From Heterotrichella gracilis (Eukaryota; Sar; Xanthophyceae; Tribonematales; Xanthonemataceae): a DNA stretch of 64,000 nt. Where the stretch lies: the NCBI GenBank assembly GCA_032358255.1, contig JAULBX010013872.1:1-64000 (forward strand), given 5' to 3'. Below, piece by piece: positions 34,046 through 45,350 of this stretch. Within the stretch, counting starts at the first letter, position 1. Each line of letters begins with the position of its first letter. A program made the translations under genes and the position numbers. The notes under the pieces are model-generated. The model saw only the letters and a program-made list of their open reading frames with translations. It searched no databases and was not told the origin of the DNA.

Positions 34046-37000
34046 TCACTCCCCTTCGCTGGGGACCAGCAGCTCCAGCAGCGAGCTGAACTCTTCCACG
34101 CTGCTGCCGCGCGCTGCCAGCACTGTGCCCAAGCGGGTCAGACCACTGCGGGACTCAAAGGGCGGTCGCAGCGCAGGCAGGCGCTCCAGCGACACGGCCT
34201 TTGCAAACAGGAGCGCCAGCAGCTGCCAGTCGCGCGACTGCGGGCCGCAACACACGGGACACGTCATGGTAGGGTGTTGAGGGATACGTCATGGTAGCAT
34301 GGATATGTCGTGGTAAGGCAGGGAGGGCAAGACGCAACAGTTTGTGGAATGGACGAATAAGCACCCTGCAGGTAGCAAATGAATTGAGTGACCAAAATTG
34401 AATTTAATGTGTCAAACTCCCCAGCATACCATCAGCACTCTCACCTTGAACCCCGGCAGCGGCCCGTTGAACATCAGTGTGCGCAGCAGCGGTGCCAATT
34501 GGCGCTCCATTTCCCCTGGCGCCAGGGGCATGAGCATGTCGGCAATGACGGGGGGCAGGGCGGCGGCCATGAAGCGCGACGCGGCGGCCACCATGTCGTA
34601 TGCGCGCGCATCCAGAGAGATGGAGTTGGCGGGCATGCTGTGGCACGGGAGCAGACGTGAATATGCAGTGGCAGGGGGCAGGGGCAGGGCGCGGAAACAC
34701 GCTGCATACTATGGTGCGACAGCATATGGAGAGGACAACAAACTCACGGTCTGGCATGCACAGCAGGTAGCGCATATGTTGGGGAAAGTGTAATATCCAA
34801 TTACCAGCAGTGTGCAGGGCGACGGTGCTGGACTCATGCCTGGATTCGTGTCCCCATCATGTTCCCCACAAGTAGACTTTTAATTTACATCGTTCCATAT
34901 TATTATAATATTATTATAATATTATAATATTTATTATTTCTAATGAGCCCGGGTTGGCTCCCTCATGACTGTATAAAAATTCCTGTAGGATTCCCGTATT
35001 ACAAGATTTTACAAGATTTATTTGACAGTCACATTATGCATAATTGATCAAAATATTTATTATACCTCATTAAATATTAATAACAAATATTTCAAAATCT
35101 CAAAATCATTCAGCATCCATACACCTTTGAATATGCTAGATACATCATGAAAGACTAAACGATTTATATATGATATCAATGCCATTACCCACGCCCCCTG
35201 CAGGGGGCGCATGTGCAACCCGCACCGCATGTGCAAGCGCGGCAATTCTGCACCCCGTGCCCTGTGCGCATTGTGTCAATCTCTCACCTTGGGCTATGCA
35301 GGTACTCAATTGTCTGCTGGCTGATCCAGTTGTCCAGGCAGGTGTACATGAGGCCAAAGGGGGACAGGGAGGCGTGGTGGCTGGGGAAGTCATCGCTCTG
35401 CCAAGGAACCATGCCCTCCTCCCCGTCACTGTCGACCTCCCCTGATGACTCCTCACCATCCCTGCACCATGGCACCCTGCCTCAGCCACCCTGTCTTGGA
35501 CAGGCAACATGCCTCCACACCCTTGCCGCCACCCACACGTACTGACATCATGTATGATCAGACAACACATAACCAGCATCATTCAAACACACGCACGGCC
35601 AGCTACATCAGGACACCACCACCTCAAAACACCAGCCATCTTGATGTAGCAGCATAGTATTACCTGTCGCTGCCCATCCCCTCCTCCCCTCCTCCATTAA
35701 CATCACTGAGCTCCCCCTCCTCGGATCCGCTTGAGCTCAGCTCAAAGTCGGCGATGTTGTCAATGCCCCTGCCACTGCTGCCCCCCACCCTTACCCCCGC
35801 CTGCTCCCCACCCTCCACCAGCCTCAGGTGCCCAAATACCTCCCCAAGTTCAGCAGCAGACCCTTCCAATGGCCCCTTAGGGTCCTCGATGTTGAACACA
35901 AGCACGGGGGGAGAGGGTGCAGCAGCAGGGGCACCGGGCGGCACACCACTCAAGCTGACTCTACTGCTTGCTGCTTGTGCGATGTTAGGTGTGTTGAGGG
36001 TTGACGCCAGGCCATTGGCTGCCTCCCCGTTGCCATTGCTCTCCCTCACAATGTCCTCCACCACCCCCGTCACAGCGCACATCGCACCCTGGGCTTGGTC
36101 TGCAAAACGGACGCTCTTCCCTCCCTCCCCACACCCGCCCACTGCTTTCACGTGTGCCTGTGCCCTGTCAGGTGTGAACCCCTCCACAGCAAAGGAGGCG
36201 CCAGGCCCTGTGGCCACTCGCGCCAAGTCACGCTCTGCTGCAGCCACGTCAGCTTCCACAGCATCAGGTGCACGCTCCTGAGGGGAGGGAGTGTGCTGTG
36301 AGGCCCATATAGCACAGGCGCATGTGCGTGGCCTGATTGGGAGTGGCTTTGCAGCTATTGCGGCACATACCTGATGTGACCCCAACCAGGCTTGCCCCGC
36401 ATTGATGGCACAGCCCATACATGCTTGCGTTTGCACACATTAAGTGTACTCCTTTTGAGGAGCATGGCACAGTTTGTTGTTTCCCTTACCTGCACGACAC
36501 CCAGCATGACGGCAGACCCGTCCGGACCAAACGCCGCCACCTCCTGACCCTTGGCCCCTTTCTGCGCTACTCCACTTGCGCCTTTCTTCAGGATTGGCTT
36601 GGGAGCATGGGACACCAGTGCCGCAGGGAGGGTGGTGGTGGTGGCCACTGCTGGTGGGCCACTGGCTGTGCTGCTGCCATGTGGCGCAACTGGAGGGTAA
36701 CCCTCGCCACCCCTGGCAACCACACTTTTGGCAGCGGTAGCCATAGGAGCATCCCCAGCCGCCCCGCCATTACTGGCACCAGTGGCAGCCACAGGTGTTG
36801 TTGCACCAGCAACCACCTCCTCTGCTGCCTGCCTTGCCCTGACCGCCTGCCTTGCCTTGTGCACCAGGTCCATGAAGCGCTGCCCCGCATCCACCTCGCT
36901 GCCCAGCTGACGTGCAAACACCTTCACAGCAACCGCGCACCTGGGGAAGGGGAGGGATGGCTCTAAACCACAGCAATGGCAAGGAAGCAGCATTCGTTGC

Positions 37001-38093
37001 CGTCAATGCTATCAATGCGCAGAACAGATGCACAGTCGTGCATCATGACCAGCAAATTGAATGGGCCATTGCATGCATGTCCAACGGCTGTGTGCAGAAT
37101 GCATTGCGTGCTGGGTATGACTGCACAGCATGCCCCTTACTTGTTGTTACAGTAGTGCCCCTGGCCCGCCCCTTGCGTGTCGTACACCGCTTGTTGAGAC
37201 AGAGATATGCGATAGCGCCCCCTCGCCGCCTGGGTGGGCAGCTGGTTGCCACACAGGGGGTTGCCGCACAGCCCAGCCAGGTGGCGCTCCTCTGCGGCCT
37301 GGACACGCAAGCAAGTCGTTGCATGCCGACTGAGATGGTGTATTCCCCTGTTCACTATGGGGCTCCTCCTACACATGGTACGCCGGCCTTGATGCCAATG
37401 CGTCTAGCCCACGACTGCAGCTCCGCATGTCAAACAAGGACAAAACACACCAAGCCAATGCCCTGTTCCACTTCCCCTCTCCCTCACCTGCTCCAGCTCC
37501 TCCCCTGACAGCGGCTGCGCCACACGCCACAGCTCGCCTTCACTGTGCGCACCAGGCTCAAGTAGCCTGCAGGGAGGAAACAGGCACAGGGGTGGCATGC
37601 AGCGCAGGGAAAATAGGCATTTCCAAGTCGTACATATGGCATTGGTGGCTCACATGCATGCCTGGATGGATGCGTGCAAGGAGACCAGCATACAAAATGC
37701 TGGCCGCGTCTAGTGGTTTCGCCATGGATGGCATACCCCGGTGTGTGCGCAGGGGATCCTCAGTTGCGCTGCAAGGCATATCAGAGATGTCACATGCAAC
37801 ATTCCCATGCGCTTCCCAATGGCATCACACAGCATCTGCTGTCATGCCTCCTTCATTGAGGAGTAATTTATGCGGGCTTATTAGGACGCATGCGCCCTGG
37901 GTCCCTAGCCCACTGTCCGCATCCAGCCCCACCTCTCCACCGCCCTCAGCGCCGCCTTGCGCCTGGCAGCTGTGCGGGTCATGGAGGCATCCGCATGCAC
38001 ACGCGCCTGGGCACGCACAGCTGCGGCGGTTGGCCACACCTGCTGCTGCTGTTGCTGTGGGGGGGCCTGCGCTGGTGGGCCACCTGCATCCAT
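34046..38093 (-). CDS. RPAP2: RPAP2/RTR1-type RNA polymerase II CTD phosphatase
   Basis: RPAP2 (yeast Rtr1) removes Ser5 phosphate from the RNA polymerase II C-terminal tail and helps import the polymerase. Eight exons connect in phase from ATG 38093. Exon 1 has TAARRKAALRAVER and exon 2 has LLEPGAHSEGELWRVAQPLS. Exon 3 holds the zinc-binding core: EERHLAGLCGNPLCGN, GRYRISLSQQAVYD and YCNN, completed across the next intron as KCAVAVKVFARQLGS. This gives the C-x4-C and C-x3-C pairs of the family. A long acidic and Ser/Ala/Gly-rich, probably disordered middle follows (about 35665-36940). The C-terminal helical part (WISQQTIEYL; AYDMVAAASRFMAAALP; SRDWQLLALLFAKAVSLERL) resembles the plant RPAP2 tail. 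Total is about 690 residues. The 650-base intron at 34638-35287 includes a very AT-rich block. Confidence 0.87.
34870..35170. repeat. AT-rich block with (TATTATAA)-like microsatellite in an RPAP2 intron
   Basis: The intron contains an ATATTATTATAATATTATAA-type run at about 34895-34940 and remains strongly AT-rich to about 35170, in sharp contrast to the flanking GC-rich exons. No reading frame or element ends were found. Confidence 0.7.
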
Positions 38094-39736
38094 TCAACAC
38101 AGCCACTCGGTCACTGCCCTTCCGCAGGCGATTTCATGCTAGCGCCTACCTGGCGGCCATAGGCGGCGAAAGATCAAACCCATGCTGCCTTGCATGTGCT
38201 GCTCTTAGAAATTCCGGGGTGATGTCTGAGTACGGGTGCAGCAGCGCTTACCATTGCCGTTGCCTGTCCCCTGCCGTGCTGTGCCTGCGCCCACCACTTC
38301 CTTGTTTCCCTTCTGTTCCTTGTGTGCGGTGGAGCACGTTGGGACGTCAGCACTGGCCATGCTGTTGGCACTACCATCCTCTACCACGCCTGTGTGTTTG
38401 GCAGCAACTGCTCAAGGGCATGGCACACACAGACTGCTGGTGCAGCGCAGCGCCTGGCTGCAAGTGGAATACGACACAAGCTTCTGCTTGCTATAGCCAC
38501 TGGTGCGGGAACACGAGCACAAGGCGATCCTTCCACTCCCCGTTGGATTGGGTTCAGTTTGCGAATGTTCAAGACTGTCAAGCCACACACTACTCTCCAT
38601 TCCCACCACCTGTGCTCGCAATCCCCGTGCCTGCACCCAGCCACCTACCTGGCGCACCGCCATAGCTCAATATAGGCAGCCTGTCCCCAAACATGGCTGC
38701 CATACTCCAGCCCGCCTACTCTCTTGCCACTCCTGATGGGAAAGGCGGTGTTCCCCGCCCACCCCTGCCCTGGCCCACCACCACCTAGCTGCCACCTAAC
38801 ATGGACATGCACAAGCCCCACGGGCAGGCACAGTTGAGCCAACAGTTTGGTAGCGAGCACCAGAGTTCTGTGGTATAAAGTGGACGATCAGGGGACGGCT
38901 ATGATGTCTTAACACAAACGTGCTGGTGAAGGTGCACTTCTCGCGAGCCTCGGTGCAAACGTTTGCAACTTTTCTTTGTTATAGAACGTGTAGTACGCTG
39001 CAATCTGGGAAGCTGGTGGAGTGCACTAGTGGCCGGCTGGCAACCACGGACTGTGCCCAAGGGATGGCCAGGTGATGGACGAAGCACGCGGCTTGCTGCA
39101 CCCACTTCAAGAGTACGGCTCAGAGGTTACACGCACTCCTGGTTGAAAACAGAGCTCGAACAGTGTTGAAAACAACAACTCTATTATAAACTGTTCTCGG
39201 CTTGTGCATGCATGCACATGCAGGTAGGGGTGTGGCAAAAACTGGCGCAACGGGAGTGGCACACCGTGTTCTGAAATCCTCGCCCGTGACCGTGGTCATC
39301 CACTGCAGCTCGTTGTTGCGCAAAGCTAGCATAGGAGGATCGACGGGTGGGGTGAAAATGCCCAAGATAAATCAAAGCACACATTTTTGACACCCAGTCC
39401 TGGCATTGGCTCCATGCGCCAGTTGACACTGGCACACTTGTTGTCACTTGTGCTGTTCAACCGCACTGAGTGTCAGCATGGAAGTTCAGCATATGCGTAT
39501 TTAAAAACACAAAATTGGACGTGAAAAGCCCGCATGTTTCAACGACATGGCATGCGGTGGAATGTGAGGCAATGGCATGGGACACATAGACTGAAAATTA
39601 GACAATGCTGCCCAATATGTTATGGGTTCAAAAACAGCAAAAAGCATTGCAGCCAGTGTACATATACCCCAGGTGACATCTCGAAACTGGGTTGTGGTCT
39701 CCGTTGTGAAAGTCCACACTTCGCTCTCTGTCCCTA
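38094..39736. other. Intergenic region between two minus-strand genes
   Basis: About 1.6 kb upstream of RPAP2 and downstream of the coiled-coil gene. Many overlapping frames exist but none shows a family match or consistent splicing. I see no gene here. Confidence 0.45.
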
Positions 39737-42700
39737 TCAACCACACATCTGCTCATTGCTGCCACCTTCCCAGCCTGCGCATTCCCCAACCCCATACTCC
39801 ATGCCACCCTCCCCCTCCCCTCCCTCATCTTGCATGATCTGCGCCACCGCCGCCGCCAGGCCCTCGCTGCGCACCTGCAGCGCCTGGTAGCTGCCCAGCA
39901 CCTGTTGCACGCGCTGCACCAGGTCGGAGTAGCCAGCAAGCTCGCCCTGCAGTGAGGGGTCGGCAGCGGCGGCAGCCGCCAGGTGCGCATGGGCGGCACT
40001 GGCGCAGAGAGGGAGCTGCAGGAGAGGTGGGGAGGGGGGGAGGGAGTGCTCCTGCGAGTCCATCGGCGTGGCGGGTGTGTGGGGTGGGGCACCAGGGGGA
40101 GAGTTTAGCAGGGGGGTGGATGCCTGGTGCTCGTATGCAGGGTCCTGGGCCCATGATGCCTCCCAGTAGCTCCCCATTGCATTGCCACTGCATTCAATGG
40201 GCGCACTCGTGGATACCCCACCCGCAGACTCCAGGCCAGTTCCATGGCCAGGATAGCCGCCAGGGGTCCCGTAACCTGCCTCCTCCCTCCCCTCAGCATC
40301 ACTCCCCACCCCCCAGCCAGGTGTGCTGTCCCCGTCCTGCAGCATGCTGTCATCATCCAGCGGGTAGCGCGGGACCCAATGGCGGGGAGGGGATGACGAC
40401 ACGGCAGCAGCCATCCCACGGGGACTGCTTGCCACACGCCCATACGTGTACTCGCCATCTGCCGCGACTGGTTCGCTATGATGCTCCTGGCTGTACTGGC
40501 CATCTGGTTCGCCATGCTGGCCCCTTGCTGCATCCCCAGTGTTCCCATGAGCGCACACGCCACCGCTGTGCCGCCCGCTGCTGCCTGCGCGCCCATGCCC
40601 ATGCTCTGTGCCCCATCCTCCTTCACCGCACCCGGCTTGGTCCCTGCACTGCTGTGGGGTGCACCCCGCCCTGCCCGCCACCTCTGCCAGGCTGCCCCCC
40701 CGCCCATCAGGCACACACAGGGCTGTCGCAAATGTGTGTAGACGGCTGTACGCCTGCAGCCATAACAACAAGGGTGGGTTGGCCTTTCTGAAAACAATGG
40801 ATGCACAAGGCGCATGCCGTATGCTTTGCTGTCATCTGTGTGCCCCTGGCCTTGTGGCTCACACACAAGGTGTAGAGGGGTGCTGCCACTATACAAGTCA
40901 AATGATCCCCCTACCTGCTTGTATGCATTGCACCAGCCCTTGTATTGCTCCACCTGTGCCCTGCTGCTGTGCCACTTGGCGGCCAGGCGGTCACAGGCAA
41001 CCTGGGGACAGGGGGAGAAAATGCTTTGGTTAGCTCGCAGACCACAGAGCTATTAGACGTTGAATCTGTCTTGACAATTTGTACCTTGATTTTCATACAT
41101 GAATACAAGCTACAAACATTTCATGCTGCGCATTCAAATGTGAGTATTTATAACATATATAAAAGTCAGACACATATCTGGTGGACAGTTCAGTCAATAA
41201 ATCATTCTTTTACACACCAGCACAAGGGCTACCTCGTGTTTTTTTATTGTATATTATATATGTACATATGAAGTCAGGCATTCCGATACAAGGAAATTGG
41301 GGTTACCAATAACATCTGTTTTTTATTTATTCAACTCATTGTGCCCGTGTGGGCACCCCAGAACGTAGTGCGTTCTTGGTGTTTTGGCATCTGCATGCCC
41401 ATACCGCTACATGCATGCCCCTGCAGCCCTCATGCCTGTATCCTCCCCCTTACCTGCATCCTGTCCGCCTGCTGCTTCCACCTGGCACCCTCCTGGCTCG
41501 CCTCCACTGCCTGCTGCCGCAACACGCTGCTGTACGCCTTGAGCAGCGCAACCAGACGCCACAGCAGAGAAAGCTGTGAGGGGTCCTCCCCGCTGACACA
41601 CCCACCACCCGCCACCCCTGGACCATGTGCGGCACCTTCCCCCTCCCCTGACGCGGCCAGCAGCTGGTCCAGTATGGACTCCAGGGGTGCGCTACCGCCA
41701 CTGCCTGCCGTGTCGTGGCCAGCAGTGGGGTGGGTGCTGCTGCCTAGCCCCTGCTGTGAAGCCATTGGCATGTCTGCAAGGGGTGTATTGGGGCCAACAC
41801 AGCCTGTTGCCTGCCCTGCCTCAACATCATCATCAGAGCCACGTGCCTCAACCTGATGACGCACCACTGCCCGCCCTTCTGCCTCAGATAGCCCATGCCC
41901 TCCCCAGGTGGCCCCAGCCACCATCCCCTGCCCTGCCCCATGCGCCCCCGCCACCGCACCCTCCAGCGCCGCCACCTGGCTGCTGAGGTGTGCGATGACA
42001 TCGTCACGCGCCACCAGCTGGCACAGCAGGTACTCCTCGTAGCACTCGCCCACATCAGGTGGGGGGCACATGGCGCAAGTGGCGACATCAGGAGCGCTAC
42101 CCTCATTTCCGCACTGGCAAGCAGCATCAACATCCACCAGCATGCTGCTGCCACACTCGCCAGGGGGGAAGCACTGGTTGCCATGCGTATCGAGGGCTGC
42201 ATGCTTGCCCAACTCCTGTTCCAGCGCTGCAGGGGTGGCGCACTCCCCCGCCCCCTCCACAACCCGCCGCACCCCACCACCACCACCACCCCCATGTGAC
42301 GGCTGTGAGGAGGCAGCTGGCAAGGGGCTGTGAGTCAATGTGTCGTGTAGGTGTGGCAGGGGTGCATGTGGCTGTGGTGTTTGGAGGTCAGGCTCCACCC
42401 CGCACCTGCCCTGACCCCCACTGCCTGGCGCTGCATGCTGCTGCTGCTGCTCACTGCCAGCGCTGCCTTGGTGGCCCTGCTGCTGTGGGAGGTGCCTGGC
42501 ATGGGGGAGCAGGCCACAAGTGTCACAGGTGAACAGGTGGAGGCAAAGGCCAAGCAAGCCATAGAAAAGGTAGGGAAGTATTTTGAAGAGTATGGGTTGC
42601 CGCGCAAAAAATAAGAGGGATTTGTGTACATATGTAATTTTTATACAAATATGTATATTTATTTTGGAGTGACAATTATGAAACAAGGTGCAAGGGCCAT

Positions 42701-44162
42701 GCGACAATCACAGGACCGCTGTGGGTCACATGCGCCAGATCCAGCTGACCAACGATGATGTGGCAGCATGTCAGTACCCCCCACCTGCACTCCGCCTCCT
42801 CCAGCCGCTGCCTGAGCTCAGCCACCTGGCACTCCACCATGGCGCTGTGCCTGCTCAGATCCATGTTCCTACCCTGCAGCGACGCATTCTCTCCCGCTTG
42901 ACGTGCCATCTCTGCCTCACTGGCCTGCAATCTGGCTTCCAGCTCAGCGTTCCGCCCTGCCATCTGCTTCCACCTGGCCTCGACCCCTGCCACCTCACCC
43001 GCCAGCTCTGCAGCATGCCCCTCAAACGCCACTACCTGCGCCTCCTTCTGTGCCAACTCATCCGCCAGCTCCGCATGAGATCCTTCCAGCTCGGCCACGC
43101 GGGCCTCCCACCCAGCTGCCTGCTGCTGTGCGGCCTTCACCTGCGCCACCAGCTGTGCGTTCTGTGCCCCCAGGTCAGCCGCTGCCCCCTCCCACTCCGC
43201 CGCCTGCTGGCCCCTGTGCGCTGCCACCTGGCCCAGCTGCAGGTTCTCCTCCTCCAGCGCATGTATGCGCGCCAGCAGCCCCGCCACCTGGCCGTGCAGC
43301 TCCATTGCCGCGGCCTTGGCTGCCCCTACCACCGCCACCGCCCCGTCGCGCTGCGCCTCAAGGGCATGGCAGTGGGACTGGAGGGAGGATAGCTCATCCT
43401 GCAGGCACAAGGGTGGGATGGAATCTTTTGGGAATCAGGAATGCCAGATATGCTCGTCTGTGTGTGACAATAGGTCGGGAGTGGGGACTGGGAGGGTTCC
43501 TGCAATGTAAAATGTACATCACCTACTGGTGGGATGTGCTCAGGTGTATGGGAGAAGCAGGCATGCAATTTATGGTGGTCCACCCGCCACCAATCCCAAC
43601 CTGCATCACGCTGTCCTCTCCCGCCAGCTGCCCCGCCCTGGCCACCGCACGCCCGTGTGACAGCTGCAGCCAGCGCACGCCAGCAGTGCCCATGCCCCCC
43701 TCACCACCACCGCATGCTAGCAAGCTCCCCATCATGTCATCCAGCCTGGCTGCCAGATGGCCAGCCTCCACTAGCCCAGCCTGCATGAAAATACACATGT
43801 GCCATGAGCAACCACCACTGATGCGAGGCTTTATGCGGCACCACAAATAACACAGTGCCAGGGGTATACGTACAGGGTGTGCACGTGACACCAACAGTAC
43901 CAGCACATGGGAACATATGTACACCAGCCCCAGAGTTCAGGAGGTCCTTAAATATGATTACTTTAATAAAGCGCGTCTGTGCACAGCTGCATGACAGGCC
44001 TGCTGATGCATGTCCACCCCCTCAAGGTAGTGCATCCCTGACCACACTTTCCGGCAACACACCTTCGCCTGCGCCAGCTTCCCCCTGTGTGCCCCTATGT
44101 GTTCACATGTGGAGGCCACACTGATAGCGCCTGCGCTGCATTCCTGCTCAAGGGACTCACAC
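39737..44162 (-). CDS. Large coiled-coil protein, family not recognised (5' end uncertain)
   Basis: At least six exons join in phase. They encode: CESLEQECSAGAISVASTC (from 44162); AGLVEAGHLAARLDDMMGSL; a long uninterrupted coiled coil (DELSSLQSHCHALEAQRDGA onward, about 42780-43397) rich in Ala, Glu and Gln heptads; a low-complexity exon from about 42513 (HLPQQQGHQGSAGSEQQQQ) that then has ECYEEYLLCQLVARDDVIAH and ends ARWKQQADRMQ; VACDRLAAKWHSSRAQVEQY (about 40918-41000); and a final exon AYSRLHTFATALC to the stop at 39737 with a second short coiled coil. A further 5' exon at about 44342-44389 (AVAQHKGAGGGLDTGTR) is phase-compatible, but the start codon was not found. A structural role at the cytoskeleton, centriole or Golgi is possible; nothing in the sequence decides it. 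Confidence 0.6.
42435..42614 (+). CDS. Possible small single-pass membrane protein, antisense to the coiled-coil gene
   Basis: An ATG opens 59 codons: a hydrophobic helix (MLLLLLTASAALVALLLWEV) followed by an amphipathic charged tail (EQVEAKAKQAIEKVGKYFEE, then a basic end PRKK). It overlaps a low-complexity exon of the minus-strand coiled-coil gene only in its first half; the second half lies in that gene's intron. The leucine run comes from a CTG repeat and could be accidental, but the tail is unusually protein-like. No family is recognised. Confidence 0.3.
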   Translation: MLLLLLTASAALVALLLWEVPGMGEQATSVTGEQVEAKAKQAIEKVGKYFEEYGLPRKK

Positions 44163-45350
44163 CTGGGAAGCAAGTGGGGGGTGTTGACATATGGGTGAGT
44201 CAATGGGGGGCATAAGGCACACCGCATGACGCATCGTGTTATGTTCTTTTCGACCCTGCTTGTGGCGTGTGGCACATTGTTGCACGGCAGGGTAGCAGAC
44301 AACCTACAGCTAAACCAGCACTCGCACCCCACCTTGTCCCCGTGTCCAGCCCTCCACCTGCCCCCTTGTGCTGGGCCACAGCTGGGCAAACCTGGACACA
44401 GCACAGGAGGTTGTAGGCAATTGCACCCCTGACACCACAGCACGCAGCACAGCAAGGGACGCTGCCCACCAAGCCAAACCTCGCCTACCTCCACCTCCTG
44501 CAACAAGGGCTCGGCACAACTACTGGTAGAGCATACGCCTGCCATCTTTGGAGGTGTGGCTCGACTGCCCGCCCACTTGCATGCCTCTTGTCCACCCTTG
44601 TCAAGCAAGGGGATTTGCGATTTGATTAGGGCCAGAGATCGGAAGCGTAGGTACAGAGCTGTGTTATTTGCAAGAACGCTCCTACAGCCACAGGTGTATG
44701 CGAAACAAGCGAAAGGTGGTCGTGTACCCAACAAGCGCGACTCGTATGCATGCATGTGAGGCGTGCCAACAAACCGTGCCCAGTACCAAGTACACGCGAT
44801 GCCAGCATATCCGCGCACCATCAAGCAAACCCTTCCCACCTGTCACGGCAGTTGGTCACTGTGTCAGCGCAGCAGAGCGGAGTTGCAGCGACACTGTGGG
44901 ATACTGGGCGATGCCGTCGCAGCTGCAAGTCCTGAAGCTTTACAGGCAACGCAACACAGCCCTTATGGTAAAGTGTACGTGGGTGTGCCCCTCCTGGTGT
45001 TGAAAACTGGAGGACGTTTGTATTGGCATTTCAGGCGTTCGAAACCCCAATTTAAAAATCGCCCGCCTTTAGCCACCGACCGCGGCGCGGCGAAACGTTG
45101 CCGCCTTCAGACTGTGTTTCACAAGATGCAGACAACTGCCCCACTTCTTAAGACTTAGCTTTGCGTGACAAGGTTCGCAAGGAGAGCTTCTACTTTTGCT
45201 GCTCGAGTTGTGATCACACTGCCTTGGTTGATCGACCTTGCACACCCTCCACTGGGCGCCATCTGCGTCCCCATGATTTAGTACTGCGTGTGCCTAGCGT
45301 CGTTATTTTCCAGCCCTGATAGCTACCTTAACAGCAAGAATCAGATAAAA
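44163..45350. other. Divergent region between the coiled-coil gene and the nucleotide-sugar transporter
   Basis: About 1.2 kb. The left part may contain unmodelled 5' exons of the coiled-coil gene (44300-44520). The right part should hold the transporter promoter. No other gene is recognised. Confidence 0.4.
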
